Assembly (NCBI RefSeq): GCF_030817055.1
Contig: NZ_JAUSYV010000001.1
Location: 4,674,001 to 4,738,000 of the forward strand
Direction: 5' to 3'
Length of the DNA stretch: 64,000 bases
Source: Bacillus sp. V2I10
Lineage (GTDB): Bacteria; Bacillota; Bacilli; Bacillales; Bacillaceae
Position numbers and translations under genes: made by a program. The notes below the pieces were generated by a model, which saw only the letters and a list, made by a program, of their open reading frames with translations, did no database searches and was not told where the DNA came from. Of this stretch, positions 1 through 7,318 are shown piece by piece. Position 1 is the first letter of the stretch. The number at the start of each line of letters is the position of its first letter.

Positions 1-998
1 AGAAAATGCAGGCTCTATTTGCTCAACGAAACTTGCTTCTGAAATTAATCCGTTGATATATTCATTATAAAGACTAATTACTTCCTCAGCTGATTTTATC
101 ATTGTTCTAGCTATTTCTTTTACAGCTAACATTAATTCTAATTTGTTACCTGTGTTATCCTGATTAATCGTTTTGAGGCTTTCATAATAAGCATGCACAA
201 TAAAATGTGTGTCTTTTATCATAAACTTGTTTGAACCATCTACATTATACCACCAATCTTTGTTCTGATTATCATCACACCAAGTCGTATGGCATATGAA
301 ATTACCTCTTTTCATGTCACTTTCATCAAAGCCAAAATATATCCACACTATATTAGCTAATTTACCTTTCCGCCTTCCGGAACTTCGTTGATTTTTATAT
401 ACTTCAGCCGTTTTAACTTTATCCGTTATTTCAATGGATACTTTAGAGATTTCTTCAAAGGAAAGTGGTTCTTTTAGAATGACCTTTACTCCATATCTTT
501 TACAATTCCCTGTATGCACTGGTTCAACTTCATAAATGATATATTGATCGCTTTCGAAATATATCTTCGCTGTATGGAAAGGTTTGTAATCATCAACCTT
601 AAAGAAAATAGTTCCCCCCATATTTCTTTTGAAAATTGGATTTTGTTGCAATGTAGGATTTCTTTTATTCCAAACATCCAAATAAAGGTTTACCAATTTA
701 TGTATATCATTTAAAGAAACTCTACCTTTTTTAACAATCAATTTGTTTTCAAATGCATCACATAAAAAACTTGTAAAGATACTAATCAGTTTATCCGGAT
801 GTCCATATGAGACTTGTTCCGCATTACTTGAGGAGAAAACTGCGTAACCTTTTCCTTGAAAGTCTGCTGCCGTATTACCAACAAATTTATCTTTTTAAGA
901 ACCACTTCCATATGGTGTTTATATAGATAATAGTTTCGGTATGAAGGATCACCTATAAGTTCATTACAGGGATTGGAGCCTGAACGTGTGTTGTACAT
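1..998 (-). pseudogene. Unrecognised protein, partial and probably frameshifted
   Basis: A long minus-strand frame is open from the left edge to an in-frame TAA at about 897-899. It encodes about 298 residues, with segments such as LISIFTSFLCDAFENK and ANIVWIYFGFDESDMKRG, and it continues out of the window. No plausible ATG lies near the 5' end of this frame. An overlapping frame starting at about 998 (MYNTRSGSNPCNELIGD) joins it smoothly if one A is added to the AAAAA run near 895, so I read this as one gene with a one-base frameshift (or a sequencing error). I do not recognise the family. It lies directly downstream of a Tn3 transposase scrap and so sits in transposon-damaged DNA. The open frame is clear; the joining and start are inference. 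Confidence 0.45.
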
Positions 999-1039
999 TG
1001 GTTCGTTTGTAATGCCCTTAGGGAACGTGGCATTACGCA

Positions 1040-1130
1040 AAGTATGCGCTTTAATCCTGCATTTGTTCCCAAACCGTATAAACATAAGATAAGTCTCTTT
1101 TGTAGCATTTCTTTGTTAATGACCTCTCCG
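1040..1130 (-). pseudogene. Tn3-family transposase fragment
   Basis: A short minus-strand stretch encodes KEMLQKRLILCLYGLGTNA followed by GLKRI. The LCLYGLGTN-GLKR pattern is highly characteristic of the core of Tn3-family TnpA proteins, which are normally about 970-1000 residues long. Only some 25-30 residues are preserved; the frame then diverges into unrelated sequence. No terminal 38-bp inverted repeat or resolvase gene was recognised nearby. It is a dead scrap of a transposon, directly beside a group II intron domain V-like sequence. Confidence 0.6.
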
Positions 1131-1165
1131 TATGATGGGAATCTGTCACGTACGGTTCTACTGAA
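1124..1165 (+). mobile_element. Group II intron domain V remnant
   Basis: The plus strand contains CTCCGTATGATGGGAATCTG then TCACGTACGGTTCT. The CCGTATG...CACGTACGG stem and the downstream GGTTC match the conserved domain V hairpin of bacterial group II introns (GAGCCGUAU...CACGUACGGUUC). No intron-encoded protein and no 5' intron half were found next to it. It is a remnant, in the orientation opposite to the larger intron at 3625-5140. Confidence 0.45.
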
Positions 1166-1273
1166 GAAGGATATTACCTTAATGATCAAGAATTAAAAGA
1201 TAAATACTTGTAACTGCTTACATATGTAATAGTAATTCTTTTTTCTGAATAGAAAAGATGTGGAGGAAGAAAG

Positions 1274-2014
1274 ATGATAGAGATTGAAGGGCAGGAAAAT
1301 GAACAGATAGGTTTGGTATTTATTCAAGGTGCAGGCTTAGAAAGCCGTATCTGGGAACCAGTTGTATCAGAAATAAAAAGTCCCTTTTTACTAGTTAATT
1401 TTCCTGAACGAGAAGGAGAGAATGGATTGCGGCAAAGTTTGACTCTTCAAGATTACAATGCTTATATAAAGCGACAAATTGAAGCTTGGAAAGTTAGAAA
1501 ATTTATTATTGTAGCACATTCTTTGGGTGGTGTCCTTGCACTTAAAATTGCTAATGATCTGTCGGAGAGTCTGGTTGGCTTTATTGCAATTGGGGCGACT
1601 ATTCCTAAAAATGGGGGATCATTCCTCTCAACTTTTCCATTTGCAAAACGTTTTTTGATGAATGTACTTTTACGTGTGTTTGGTACGAAACCACCTGAAT
1701 CTTCTATTCGTAAGGGACTATGTAATGATCTTTCACCTGAGCAGGCAACCGAAGTAGTACGTGGTTTTGTACCGGAGTCTATTCACATTTATACAGATCG
1801 AACAAAAGCAATCGTTCCAACCAATGTACCTAAGCTTTATATAAAATTAACGAAAGATCAAGAAATGAGTCTGTCTCAACAGGATAAAATGATAGGCAAT
1901 CTTGCTCCACAGAAAATCGAAATGCTTGAAACAGGTCATTTGCCTATGCTCATTAAACCCAACGAATTAAGGAATTCTCTAAATGCATTTCTTGCTCAAT
2001 TGGAACTCCATTAA
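1274..2014 (+). CDS. Alpha/beta hydrolase family protein
   Basis: This 246-residue protein has the alpha/beta hydrolase layout. An early FIQGAG strand-turn stands where the oxyanion HG motif usually lies, the nucleophile elbow is AHSLGG (Ser about residue 84), and a late Asp/His pair includes ETGHLPM near residue 222 as the probable catalytic His. No signal peptide is visible, so it is probably cytoplasmic. The ATG follows GGAGGAAG at good spacing. The gene stands alone. Its final codons and TAA lie inside a copy of the dispersed TTAAAGGG...GATTGTTGAATAAA repeat, so the repeat may have set the present C-terminus. The substrate cannot be predicted; esterase or lipase activity is only a family-level guess. 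Confidence 0.8.
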   Translation: MIEIEGQENEQIGLVFIQGAGLESRIWEPVVSEIKSPFLLVNFPEREGENGLRQSLTLQDYNAYIKRQIEAWKVRKFIIVAHSLGGVLALKIANDLSESLVGFIAIGATIPKNGGSFLSTFPFAKRFLMNVLLRVFGTKPPESSIRKGLCNDLSPEQATEVVRGFVPESIHIYTDRTKAIVPTNVPKLYIKLTKDQEMSLSQQDKMIGNLAPQKIEMLETGHLPMLIKPNELRNSLNAFLAQLELH

Positions 2015-2037
2015 AGGGCGCGATTGTTGAATAAAAC
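2008..2037. repeat. Dispersed repeat copy 1 (overlaps a stop codon)
   Basis: CCATTAAAGGGCGCG followed by GATTGTTGAATAAAA. This is a near full-length copy of the short repeat found about ten times between 2 and 11 kb. It supplies the TAA stop of the upstream hydrolase gene. Confidence 0.75.
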
Positions 2038-2100
2038 TTAGCTTTTTAAACGACTTTATTGTTAAAGCATCCTTTATAAAAAATATAACAACTTTATTTT

Positions 2101-2126
2101 ACCCCCATTTAAAACAGGATGGGGGT
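2101..2126. terminator. Stem-loop after the alpha/beta hydrolase
   Basis: ACCCCCAT and ATGGGGGT form an 8-bp perfect stem with a 10-nt loop, 87 bp after the hydrolase stop. It is not followed by a clear T run, so terminator function is uncertain. The rest of 2015-2439 holds only repeats and a second, imperfect stem-loop at 2185-2213. Confidence 0.35.
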
Positions 2127-2230
2127 ATGTGTGTTTGAAGTATTAAAATTAAATACTTTTTGTAATCTTAACATTTCCTTATTGCGGGTGGTGACAGCTT
2201 CGCTGGTACTACCCCTATAAAAAAAATAAA

Positions 2231-2248
2231 GCTGCTTAATTTGCAGCT
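2231..2248 (-). terminator. Probable terminator of the RCC1-repeat gene
   Basis: On the minus strand GCTGC-loop-GCAGC is followed by TTTATTTTTTTTAT, a standard intrinsic terminator, about 190 bp downstream of the RCC1-repeat gene. Confidence 0.5.
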
Positions 2249-2253
2249 TCAAC

Positions 2254-2271
2254 TATTCAACAATCCTGCCC
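2254..2271. repeat. Dispersed repeat copy 2 (half, inverted)
   Basis: TATTCAACAATCCTGCCC is the inverted right half of the GATTGTTGAATAAA repeat family. Confidence 0.6.
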
Positions 2272-2311
2272 AAGTCCTCAATAAGCAAAGAGCGATCACA
2301 CTGTACTGCAA

Positions 2312-2330
2312 GCCCCCGATTGTTGAAGAT
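2312..2330. repeat. Dispersed repeat copy 3 (half)
   Basis: GCCCCCGATTGTTGAAGATC, the right half of the family with a diverged end. Confidence 0.55.
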
Positions 2331-2356
2331 CATTTATGTTGTCTTATCGAAGAAAA

Positions 2357-2375
2357 GCGCCCTTTAATGGAATAG
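2357..2375. repeat. Dispersed repeat copy 4 (half, inverted)
   Basis: GCGCCCTTTAATGGAATAG is the inverted left half of the family (TATTCCATTAAAGGGCGC). Confidence 0.6.
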
Positions 2376-2439
2376 CCTTATTTCTGAAGCAATGCTCATT
2401 AACTCGTTCAGTGATTCTCTGGCTTGTTGTTATTAAAAA

Positions 2440-3324
2440 CTAATTGCCGGGCAGTTGGATGCCGCGCCAGCCGCTTACATCGCATTGGCCATATTCATTA
2501 TCACCCACAGCAACCACCGTGCCGTCCGATTTAAGGCCGAGAGTATGAGCGCAACCCACCGCAACCGCCACAATATCGCGCCAGCCACTTACATTGCATT
2601 GGCCATGCTTATTCAAACCCACAGCCGCCACCGTGCCGTCCGATTTAAGGCCGATGGTATGATTACTACCCGCCGCTATCGCCACAATACCGCGCCAGCC
2701 GCTTACATCGCATTGGTCATGCTTATTCAAACCCACAGCCGCCACCGTGCCGTCCGATTTAAGCCCGACGGTATGAAGGTAACCCGCCGCTGCCGCCACT
2801 ATGTCGCGCCAGCCGCTTACATTGCATTGGCCATACCGATTATTACCCACAATCGTCACCGTGCCGTCCGATTTAAGCCCGACGGTATGCCAGTCACCCG
2901 CCGCTGCCGCCACCATATCACGCCAGCCGCTTACATTGCATTGGCCTTCATTATTTCGACCCACAGCCACCACCGTGCCATCCGATTTAAGCCCGACGGT
3001 ACGACGCCAACCCGCCGCAACCGCCACAATATCGCGCCAGCCGCTTACATCGCATTGGTCATGCTTATTCCAACCCACAGCCGCCACCGTGCCGTCCGGT
3101 TTAAGACCGATTGTATGAGCATTACCCGTATGAGCATTACCCGCCGCAACCGCCACAATATCGCGCCAGCCGCTTACATCACATTGGCCATATTTATTAT
3201 CACCCACAGCTGTCACCGTGCCGTCCGATTTAAGCCCGACGGTATGACGATAACCCGCAGCTATGGTATCTTTAGGCCACCGTTTCACCTTTAACGCCGC
3301 TTCTTTCGGTGAAATGTAATCCAT
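2440..3324 (-). CDS. RCC1/BLIP-II-like repeat protein
   Basis: This 294-residue protein is built almost entirely from about seven near-identical 36-38-residue repeats of the type HTVGLKSDGTV-AVGxNxYGQC-VSGWRDIVAVAAG. This is the RCC1 (regulator of chromosome condensation) pattern, which folds as a seven-bladed beta-propeller. A short unique N-terminal stretch of about 20 residues precedes the repeats. There is no signal peptide or membrane segment. The start has an excellent AAGGAGG site. The DNA repeats are so alike that the opposite strand is also open, which is an artefact of the repetition. A 15-bp tandem duplication at about 3114-3143 doubles GNAHT within one blade. Bacterial members are usually of unknown function; protein binding is the usual guess. 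Confidence 0.8.
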   Translation of the reverse strand: MDYISPKEAALKVKRWPKDTIAAGYRHTVGLKSDGTVTAVGDNKYGQCDVSGWRDIVAVAAGNAHTGNAHTIGLKPDGTVAAVGWNKHDQCDVSGWRDIVAVAAGWRRTVGLKSDGTVVAVGRNNEGQCNVSGWRDMVAAAAGDWHTVGLKSDGTVTIVGNNRYGQCNVSGWRDIVAAAAGYLHTVGLKSDGTVAAVGLNKHDQCDVSGWRGIVAIAAGSNHTIGLKSDGTVAAVGLNKHGQCNVSGWRDIVAVAVGCAHTLGLKSDGTVVAVGDNEYGQCDVSGWRGIQLPGN

Positions 3325-3397
3325 GTTTTACCTCCTTGAATATAAGCAACTGTATGGTTGTGTAATAAAGGAACCATATCTAACTGTCCTTTTAGCT

Positions 3398-3466
3398 TAT
3401 TCCATTATCTGGCCCGATTGTTGATCAAACTCTTGAAACCACTCTTCAACAATCCTGCCCGATTGC
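3398..3466. repeat. Dispersed repeat copies 5 and 6
   Basis: TTATTCCATTATCTGGCCCG followed by ATTGTTGATC is a full-length diverged copy, and CTTCAACAATCCTGCCCGAT at about 3443-3462 is an inverted half copy. The rest of 3325-3624 shows no gene. Confidence 0.55.
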
Positions 3467-3550
3467 TTAATACCAATTATTTCAAAATTAGGTGATTAAC
3501 TCAATCTTTTATTGCATTAAAAAGGACACTTACCTTATTACAGATAAGCC

Positions 3551-3567
3551 CCCTTTAATGGAATAAC
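3551..3567. repeat. Dispersed repeat copy 7 (half, inverted)
   Basis: CCCTTTAATGGAATAAC, the inverted left half of the family. Confidence 0.55.
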
Positions 3568-3624
3568 TACAATATGGCCTCGGTCCTAAAATTGCTCACT
3601 CAACTCACAATTTTTCTTTAACTA

Positions 3625-5140
3625 GTCGAGTAGAAGGGAACCTTTCTACCTTGCGGTAGATTGTGTTCCTCCCCCCTCACAGAACCGTGCTTGCGCTATT
3701 TACGCACACGGCTCCTCCTAGTTACCATTCACACAATGTAGCTAATCTCTTAGATTCAGATTTTGCTAATTCTGCTATCCTTAGTAGTTTTGTTTCCATT
3801 TATCCCTACCTCTGAGTGTAGTAAATGTTTCCCTAGTAAGGCTGATAACTGGTAGCTAGCCTTTCCTCCATTGGCATTACCCAACTTCATTGGTACTACG
3901 CTGCTATCCGACTCCCTACCCAGCATTTGGTTTCCTTGCTTTTTATCGCTTGTACACCATACTCTTCTAACTAGAAAAGACTGGTAGGGTCTCCCGAGTT
4001 GCCGTATCATATCGATGTGTAACGTGCCAAGGTCTCTGACTCCAGAGAGGTTCTATCCATCTTGCCCTTAACGAAGGATAAAATATAGCTTTCTGCAGTG
4101 CGTAAAGCATCAGCCCTCTCGATTTACTAACATTATGGAGCTCTATCCCTTCAACCATTTGGCTTTCGGCCCGCCGTCGGGTAGAAAACAGGCGCGCGCA
4201 TATGATAAAATCACGTTTCCTGTAGCCCCCCTACGATCCCGGACGGTCGGATTTCCCGAGTCCGGTTCTGACCTTGGTTAAATCACCTACAGGCCTTCCC
4301 ATACAACCGCAGGATTAAATGTCGGTACACATATTCCCCCATCATTTGTAGGTTTACTTGTAAGCTAGTTTAAACATACTTTATAGCTCAGAGTCTATTA
4401 TGCTTAAACATTCCAAGTGCCCAGAGGTCCTTCGCTCCATCATAGGTGTTACCTTGATAGAAGTGTAATTTCCTTACACTTAAGAAGGCATTACCCTTCT
4501 CTCATCGCTACTACGACCTCATGCGCCAGTCCTAAATCTTCCTATCAACTTCTATTAGCCTCATATATGATAGGTCTTTATTGGTTTGAACCATTCCAAT
4601 TTGAAGTAGGACCTTCCCGTCGTTATCTCTGAGAATCTTTCCCTAGATGCTAGAACCCGTGCCCCGGCTGCCCTTACGGTGCTTTTGACCGTTTCTTCCC
4701 GTAAGGCATCGGTCTTCCCCCGTTAGATAAAGGTCGACGCTAAGCATATATCCCTCGAAACAGTTTCTTAGAGGGGCGTAGATTTCGGGACTGCAGTATT
4801 CGTTAAATCCTTCTGGCCTCTAGGTTTGCTCGCCACACAGACTGTTCCGACCTTATTCTCTCAGTGTAGAATAGGCCGCCGTGACTTTTACTTCCAAGCA
4901 GAACGTGGTTTGTTACCTCCCCACGCATTGGATATGCTAGTCATCCGAATTCGGCCAATTGATGACAGGAGACTTTCACTCCATAAGATTCTCAGCCTTG
5001 ACGGCTGCTCCACCTAACTGTCTACGCTTAAAGACTAAAGTTACCTTTAGCCCTCCAAGACTCGCTACGAGCGAATGGCTAGTTCTTACTCGACGGGAAT
5101 CCCACCCGCTATATGATACGACCTAGGCTCGGCCGCACAC
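3625..5140 (-). mobile_element. Group II intron region with its maturase gene deleted
   Basis: Read on the minus strand, the element begins near GTGTGCGGCCGAGCC, a typical group II 5' end, and shows class-like domain I features such as GATTCCCGTCGAGTAAGAAC. It ends with a domain V hairpin at 3682-3714 (GAGCCGTGTGCG...GCACGGTTC), TGTGAGGGGGGAGG, a domain VI-like stem and CTACTCGAC. Between these lie a further domain I/II-like block (ACTCGGGAGACC, GTCGGATAGCAGCGTAGTAC) and a maturase gene cut to about 25 codons. The RNA part before the maturase start is about 1.3 kb, roughly twice the usual length, so two introns may be abutted or nested. A terminator-like hairpin lies just upstream of the 5' end. 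Exact ends are uncertain by a few bases. Short frames inside the region look non-coding. Confidence 0.6.
3722..3799 (-). pseudogene. Residual group II intron maturase (N- and C-terminus only)
   Basis: The minus strand encodes METKLLRIAELAKSESKR, which resembles the usual N-terminus of group II intron reverse transcriptase/maturases (METKL-RIAELAK...), followed by LATLCEW and a stop. The mini-ORF has 25 codons instead of about 400-600 and ends just before domain V. The simplest reading is an internal deletion of nearly the whole coding region that left the ribozyme ends in place. Confidence 0.5.
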
Positions 5141-5154
5141 GCACCCGGTAGTTC

Positions 5155-5175
5155 AAAATCGAAATTACGATTTTA
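5155..5175 (-). terminator. A/T-rich hairpin next to the intron 5' end
   Basis: AAAATCG-TAATTT-CGATTTT forms a 7-bp stem ending in T residues on the minus strand. It overlaps the stop of the small broken gene at 5165-5443 and lies about 15 bp upstream of the intron 5' end. Class C group II introns are known to insert just after intrinsic terminators, so this is a plausible target. Confidence 0.45.
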
Positions 5176-5443
5176 TTTGTTTCTCAATAAGGAGCAATAA
5201 CTTTCTTTGTGCTTCTTTATTACGAATAATTTTTCTAACACGAATTGTACTTTGCAAATAACGTCTGATGCGTTTATTTACAAAAAACAAACGATGATAT
5301 TTTTCATCTTCTTATATCTTTTTAAACCAATCGTGTTGATTTAACCGTTCAATATTCTGATCAATTTTTTTCGTGTTTAAAGTGTCACTATATCCAATGC
5401 CGCCGAATAATCCTGCAATTAATTCAAATATAAAACTAAACAT
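5165..5443 (-). pseudogene. Small protein gene interrupted by an in-frame stop
   Basis: From an ATG at 5443 the frame encodes MFSFIFELIAGLFGGIGYSD and on to WFKKI (43 residues), then a TAA at 5312-5314. The same frame resumes without shift as EDEKYHRLFFVNKRIRRYLQ for about 48 codons to a second TAA at 5165-5167. A hydrophobic N-terminus followed by a basic C-terminal half suggests one protein of about 92 residues with a nonsense mutation, though a functional 43-residue product remains possible. GAGGGG lies 13 nt upstream of the start. The family is not recognised. Confidence 0.4.
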
Positions 5444-5531
5444 AGTTCACTGTTATCCCCTCTAAGTATCGTACCCTAATTATAACTTATCTTTATTCAA
5501 CTAACTTGCCAGCTAGTTACATAAAGAAAAT

Positions 5532-5548
5532 GCTGCCTTAAAGGCAGC
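5532..5548 (-). terminator. Probable terminator downstream of the VOC gene
   Basis: GCTGCC-TTT-AAGGCAGC followed on the minus strand by ATTTTCTTTAT, about 140 bp beyond the VOC-family gene stop. Confidence 0.45.
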
Positions 5549-5565
5549 TCCAATCTTCAGCTAAA

Positions 5566-5585
5566 GCCCCCGATTGTTGAATAAA
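5566..5585. repeat. Dispersed repeat copy 8 (half)
   Basis: GCCCCCGATTGTTGAATAAA, an exact right half of the family. Confidence 0.65.
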
Positions 5586-5687
5586 GGACACGATCCACTA
5601 TTTGTGTATTGCGCCCTTTCGTATTATAAGGTCATCCAGAATATATATCTGGCTGTTCAATTAATAGCCAGTGTTTAACCACTTTTA

Positions 5688-6068
5688 TTACACAGTCAAT
5701 TCTAAGAGATTGCCTTCAGGATCTTCTATCACACTCTCATAATAGCCGTCCCCAGTGACACGAGGACCATTAACAAGGCGGTAACCATCATTTTGTAAGC
5801 GAGCTGTCATCTGATTGACGGACTCCCTGCTCCCCAGGGAAATTGCAATATGAGCCCAGCCAACCCTATCGTCCTGATCCGGTTTATCGATGCCTGACTT
5901 ACACATAATCTCTAAACGTGCATCCCCGTCAAACGTTAGAAAATAAGATTCAAATTCCTTATCTTTATTATGATACTTTGAGTTTGCATTCCCATTAAAG
6001 TACGTTACATAAAACGTCTTCATAGCTTCTAAATCTTTAACCCAGATTGCCACATGCTCTATTTTCAT
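5688..6068 (-). CDS. VOC superfamily (glyoxalase/bleomycin-resistance fold) protein
   Basis: A 126-residue single-domain VOC protein with two beta-alpha-beta-beta-beta modules. Motifs are KIEHVAIWVKDLEAMKTFY at the start, GWAHIAISLG in the middle and DPEGNLLELTV at the end. The His in EHVAIWV, the Glu in LEIM, the His in WAHIA and the Glu in LLELTV occupy the usual four metal-ligand positions of this superfamily. It resembles glyoxalase I-type and YaeR-like members, but the substrate cannot be assigned. GAGGAG precedes the ATG. It is monocistronic, with a probable terminator at 5532-5548. Confidence 0.8.
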   Translation of the reverse strand: MKIEHVAIWVKDLEAMKTFYVTYFNGNANSKYHNKDKEFESYFLTFDGDARLEIMCKSGIDKPDQDDRVGWAHIAISLGSRESVNQMTARLQNDGYRLVNGPRVTGDGYYESVIEDPEGNLLELTV

Positions 6069-6197
6069 CTCGCTTCACTCCTCGAATGAAGTTATATTTC
6101 TACCTTTTTAATAATTCTTGCGGGGGTTCCACCAACTACCACTTATCTAGTACATTCTTCACAACTGCACCAAGAACATCTATATTAACTAATCTAT

Positions 6198-6234
6198 AAA
6201 AACCCACTAAAGATTAAATTACGGTGGAGTTTTT
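6198..6234 (-). terminator. Terminator of the small membrane protein gene
   Basis: An imperfect stem AAAAACTCCAC / GTGGGTTTTT on the minus strand ends in a T run about 90 bp after the stop at 6326. Confidence 0.4.
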
Positions 6235-6325
6235 ATTTTTTACACTTAATAAATCGTTTCTATTGAATATGGCATTTAATTTTTCAGAACCTAAGAGCAT
6301 TACTAAATCACCAACATAATAACTT

Positions 6326-6718
6326 TCATTTTTTCTTTTTTACTAAATAGCCCATCAAAAAATACATCATGCTAATACATAAAATCATAAATTCATATGT
6401 GCTTCCTAATGCTCCTATAGAAATAAAAAAGGTAACAAGAAGACAAATTCCAAGTACCAAACAGAATCCAAAATAAACGATTCTCCATACATTCCAGTTT
6501 AATCCAAAAGAACCTGCTCCGGTTATTACGCCGACTATGAGAAGGCTAGTAATAATCAATAAAGTAAGCCTATCAGTTGCTGATGTATCAATTTCGGATT
6601 GGAGGGCTTGCCCTAAGGATGTACCAAGTAAAAAAAGAAAGCCATATCCTAACGTACCAATGATCGTTAATGTCCCTAAGACAATGGCGATCGTTTTTGA
6701 TAATACATATTCCCCCAT
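6326..6718 (-). CDS. Small four-helix integral membrane protein
   Basis: A 130-residue protein with four predicted membrane segments, at about residues 8-35 (TIAIVLGTLTIIGTLGYGFL), 50-68 (LTLLIITSLLIVGVI), 74-100 and 105-125, ending in a basic tail GYLVKKKK. The layout resembles DUF4064-like small membrane proteins of Firmicutes, though I cannot assign it firmly. The ATG is preceded by TAGGTGAAACA, a modest ribosome binding site. No neighbour suggests a function. It is bounded by probable terminators at 6198-6234 and, for the other neighbour, at 6866-6902. Confidence 0.6.
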   Translation of the reverse strand: MGEYVLSKTIAIVLGTLTIIGTLGYGFLFLLGTSLGQALQSEIDTSATDRLTLLIITSLLIVGVITGAGSFGLNWNVWRIVYFGFCLVLGICLLVTFFISIGALGSTYEFMILCISMMYFLMGYLVKKKK

Positions 6719-6865
6719 TGTTTCACCTACTATACCGTAAATTTCAAAACCTATTGCGTGCTATTTTCATGTGGACATGCCGGACCACGAGCAAGTAAGA
6801 TAGAACTCTTCCTGCGGCCGTCGCTTCGCATTATTTGGGTACCATAAACACTATTTTAGATAAAA

Positions 6866-6902
6866 AAATCTCCTTCTCAAGTTTGTGTTAAGAAGGAGAT
6901 TT
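6866..6902. terminator. Strong bidirectional terminator stem-loop
   Basis: AAATCTCCTTCT and AGAAGGAGATTT form a 12-bp stem with A and T flanks, so it can act on both strands. It directly follows a possible gene fragment ending at 6908. Confidence 0.7.
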
Positions 6903-6907
6903 CCGTA

Positions 6908-7026
6908 TTACTCATCACACAGCAGCTTCTTGCTTCTTAAAGAGAGATCTTGAATGTCTCTAGCTACCATTTTAGTAACAAATGAAACACTAATTTCTTT
7001 TGAAACATAAGTTAAGATATTTTCGT
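6908..7026 (-). pseudogene. Possible C-terminal gene fragment
   Basis: The minus strand reads NENILTYVSKEISVSFVTKM then VARDIQDLSLRSKKLLCDE and stops, directly before the strong terminator at 6866-6902. The composition looks coding, but the frame has no start and runs into the beta-lactamase remnant upstream. It may be the tail of a lost gene in this deletion-prone spot. Low confidence. Confidence 0.25.
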
Positions 7027-7265
7027 TTAGCTTTTATTATGGGTATGTTGTTTAATCAGATCAATTGTGTGGAAGAGTAAGCTCTTATCTCCCCAGTTCC
7101 CATGTCCAGGTATAACTGTTTTTACATGTGGATATTTTTCGATTACCTTTTTAACGGAGTCATCCCATTGTTCTACATTTGCATCAGAAAGATTGCCAAG
7201 ATCTTTTGCATCTAATGATTTGATGAAGCATCCACCGAATAATAATTTTCCCCTAAAAATATCTC
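7027..7265 (-). pseudogene. Subclass B1 metallo-beta-lactamase, 3' remnant
   Basis: The frame encodes KLLFGGCFIKSLDAKDLGNL, then a Trp-Asp-Asp region, VIPGHGNWGDKSLLFHTIDL and a stop. This is the C-terminal third of a BcII-like class B1 enzyme. It keeps the Cys ligand (GGC) and last His ligand (PGHG) of the Zn2 site, plus the conserved Lys three residues after the Cys (GGCFIKS). The signal peptide and the HxHxD zinc site, roughly the first 150 residues, are missing, so it cannot be an active beta-lactamase. Homology ends at about 7265, where it meets the remnant of an oppositely oriented hydrolase gene. Confidence 0.75.
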
Positions 7266-7318
7266 CTACAGCAAGCCGGAAGGCGGGTTATTTATTTGGG
7301 TAGAGCTTCCTGCTTCTG

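Noticed and set aside
785..840. VSYGHPDK resembles the N-terminal motif of S-adenosylmethionine synthetase
   Set aside because: The rest of the frame shows none of the later SAM synthetase motifs, so the similarity is judged to be chance.
2455..3294. Long open frame (279 codons) on the plus strand opposite the RCC1-repeat gene
   Set aside because: It is the complement of highly repetitive RCC1 codons, has no ribosome binding site and no recognisable domain; the minus-strand protein explains the sequence.
4417..5017. Short plus-strand ORFs within 4417-4632 and 4826-5017
   Set aside because: They lie on the complement of structured group II intron RNA, lack ribosome binding sites and match no protein pattern.
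3625..5140. Ribosomal RNA or another structured RNA instead of a group II intron
   Set aside because: No conserved rRNA segments are present, whereas domain V, the maturase N-terminus and GTGTGC/CTCGAC ends all point to a group II intron.
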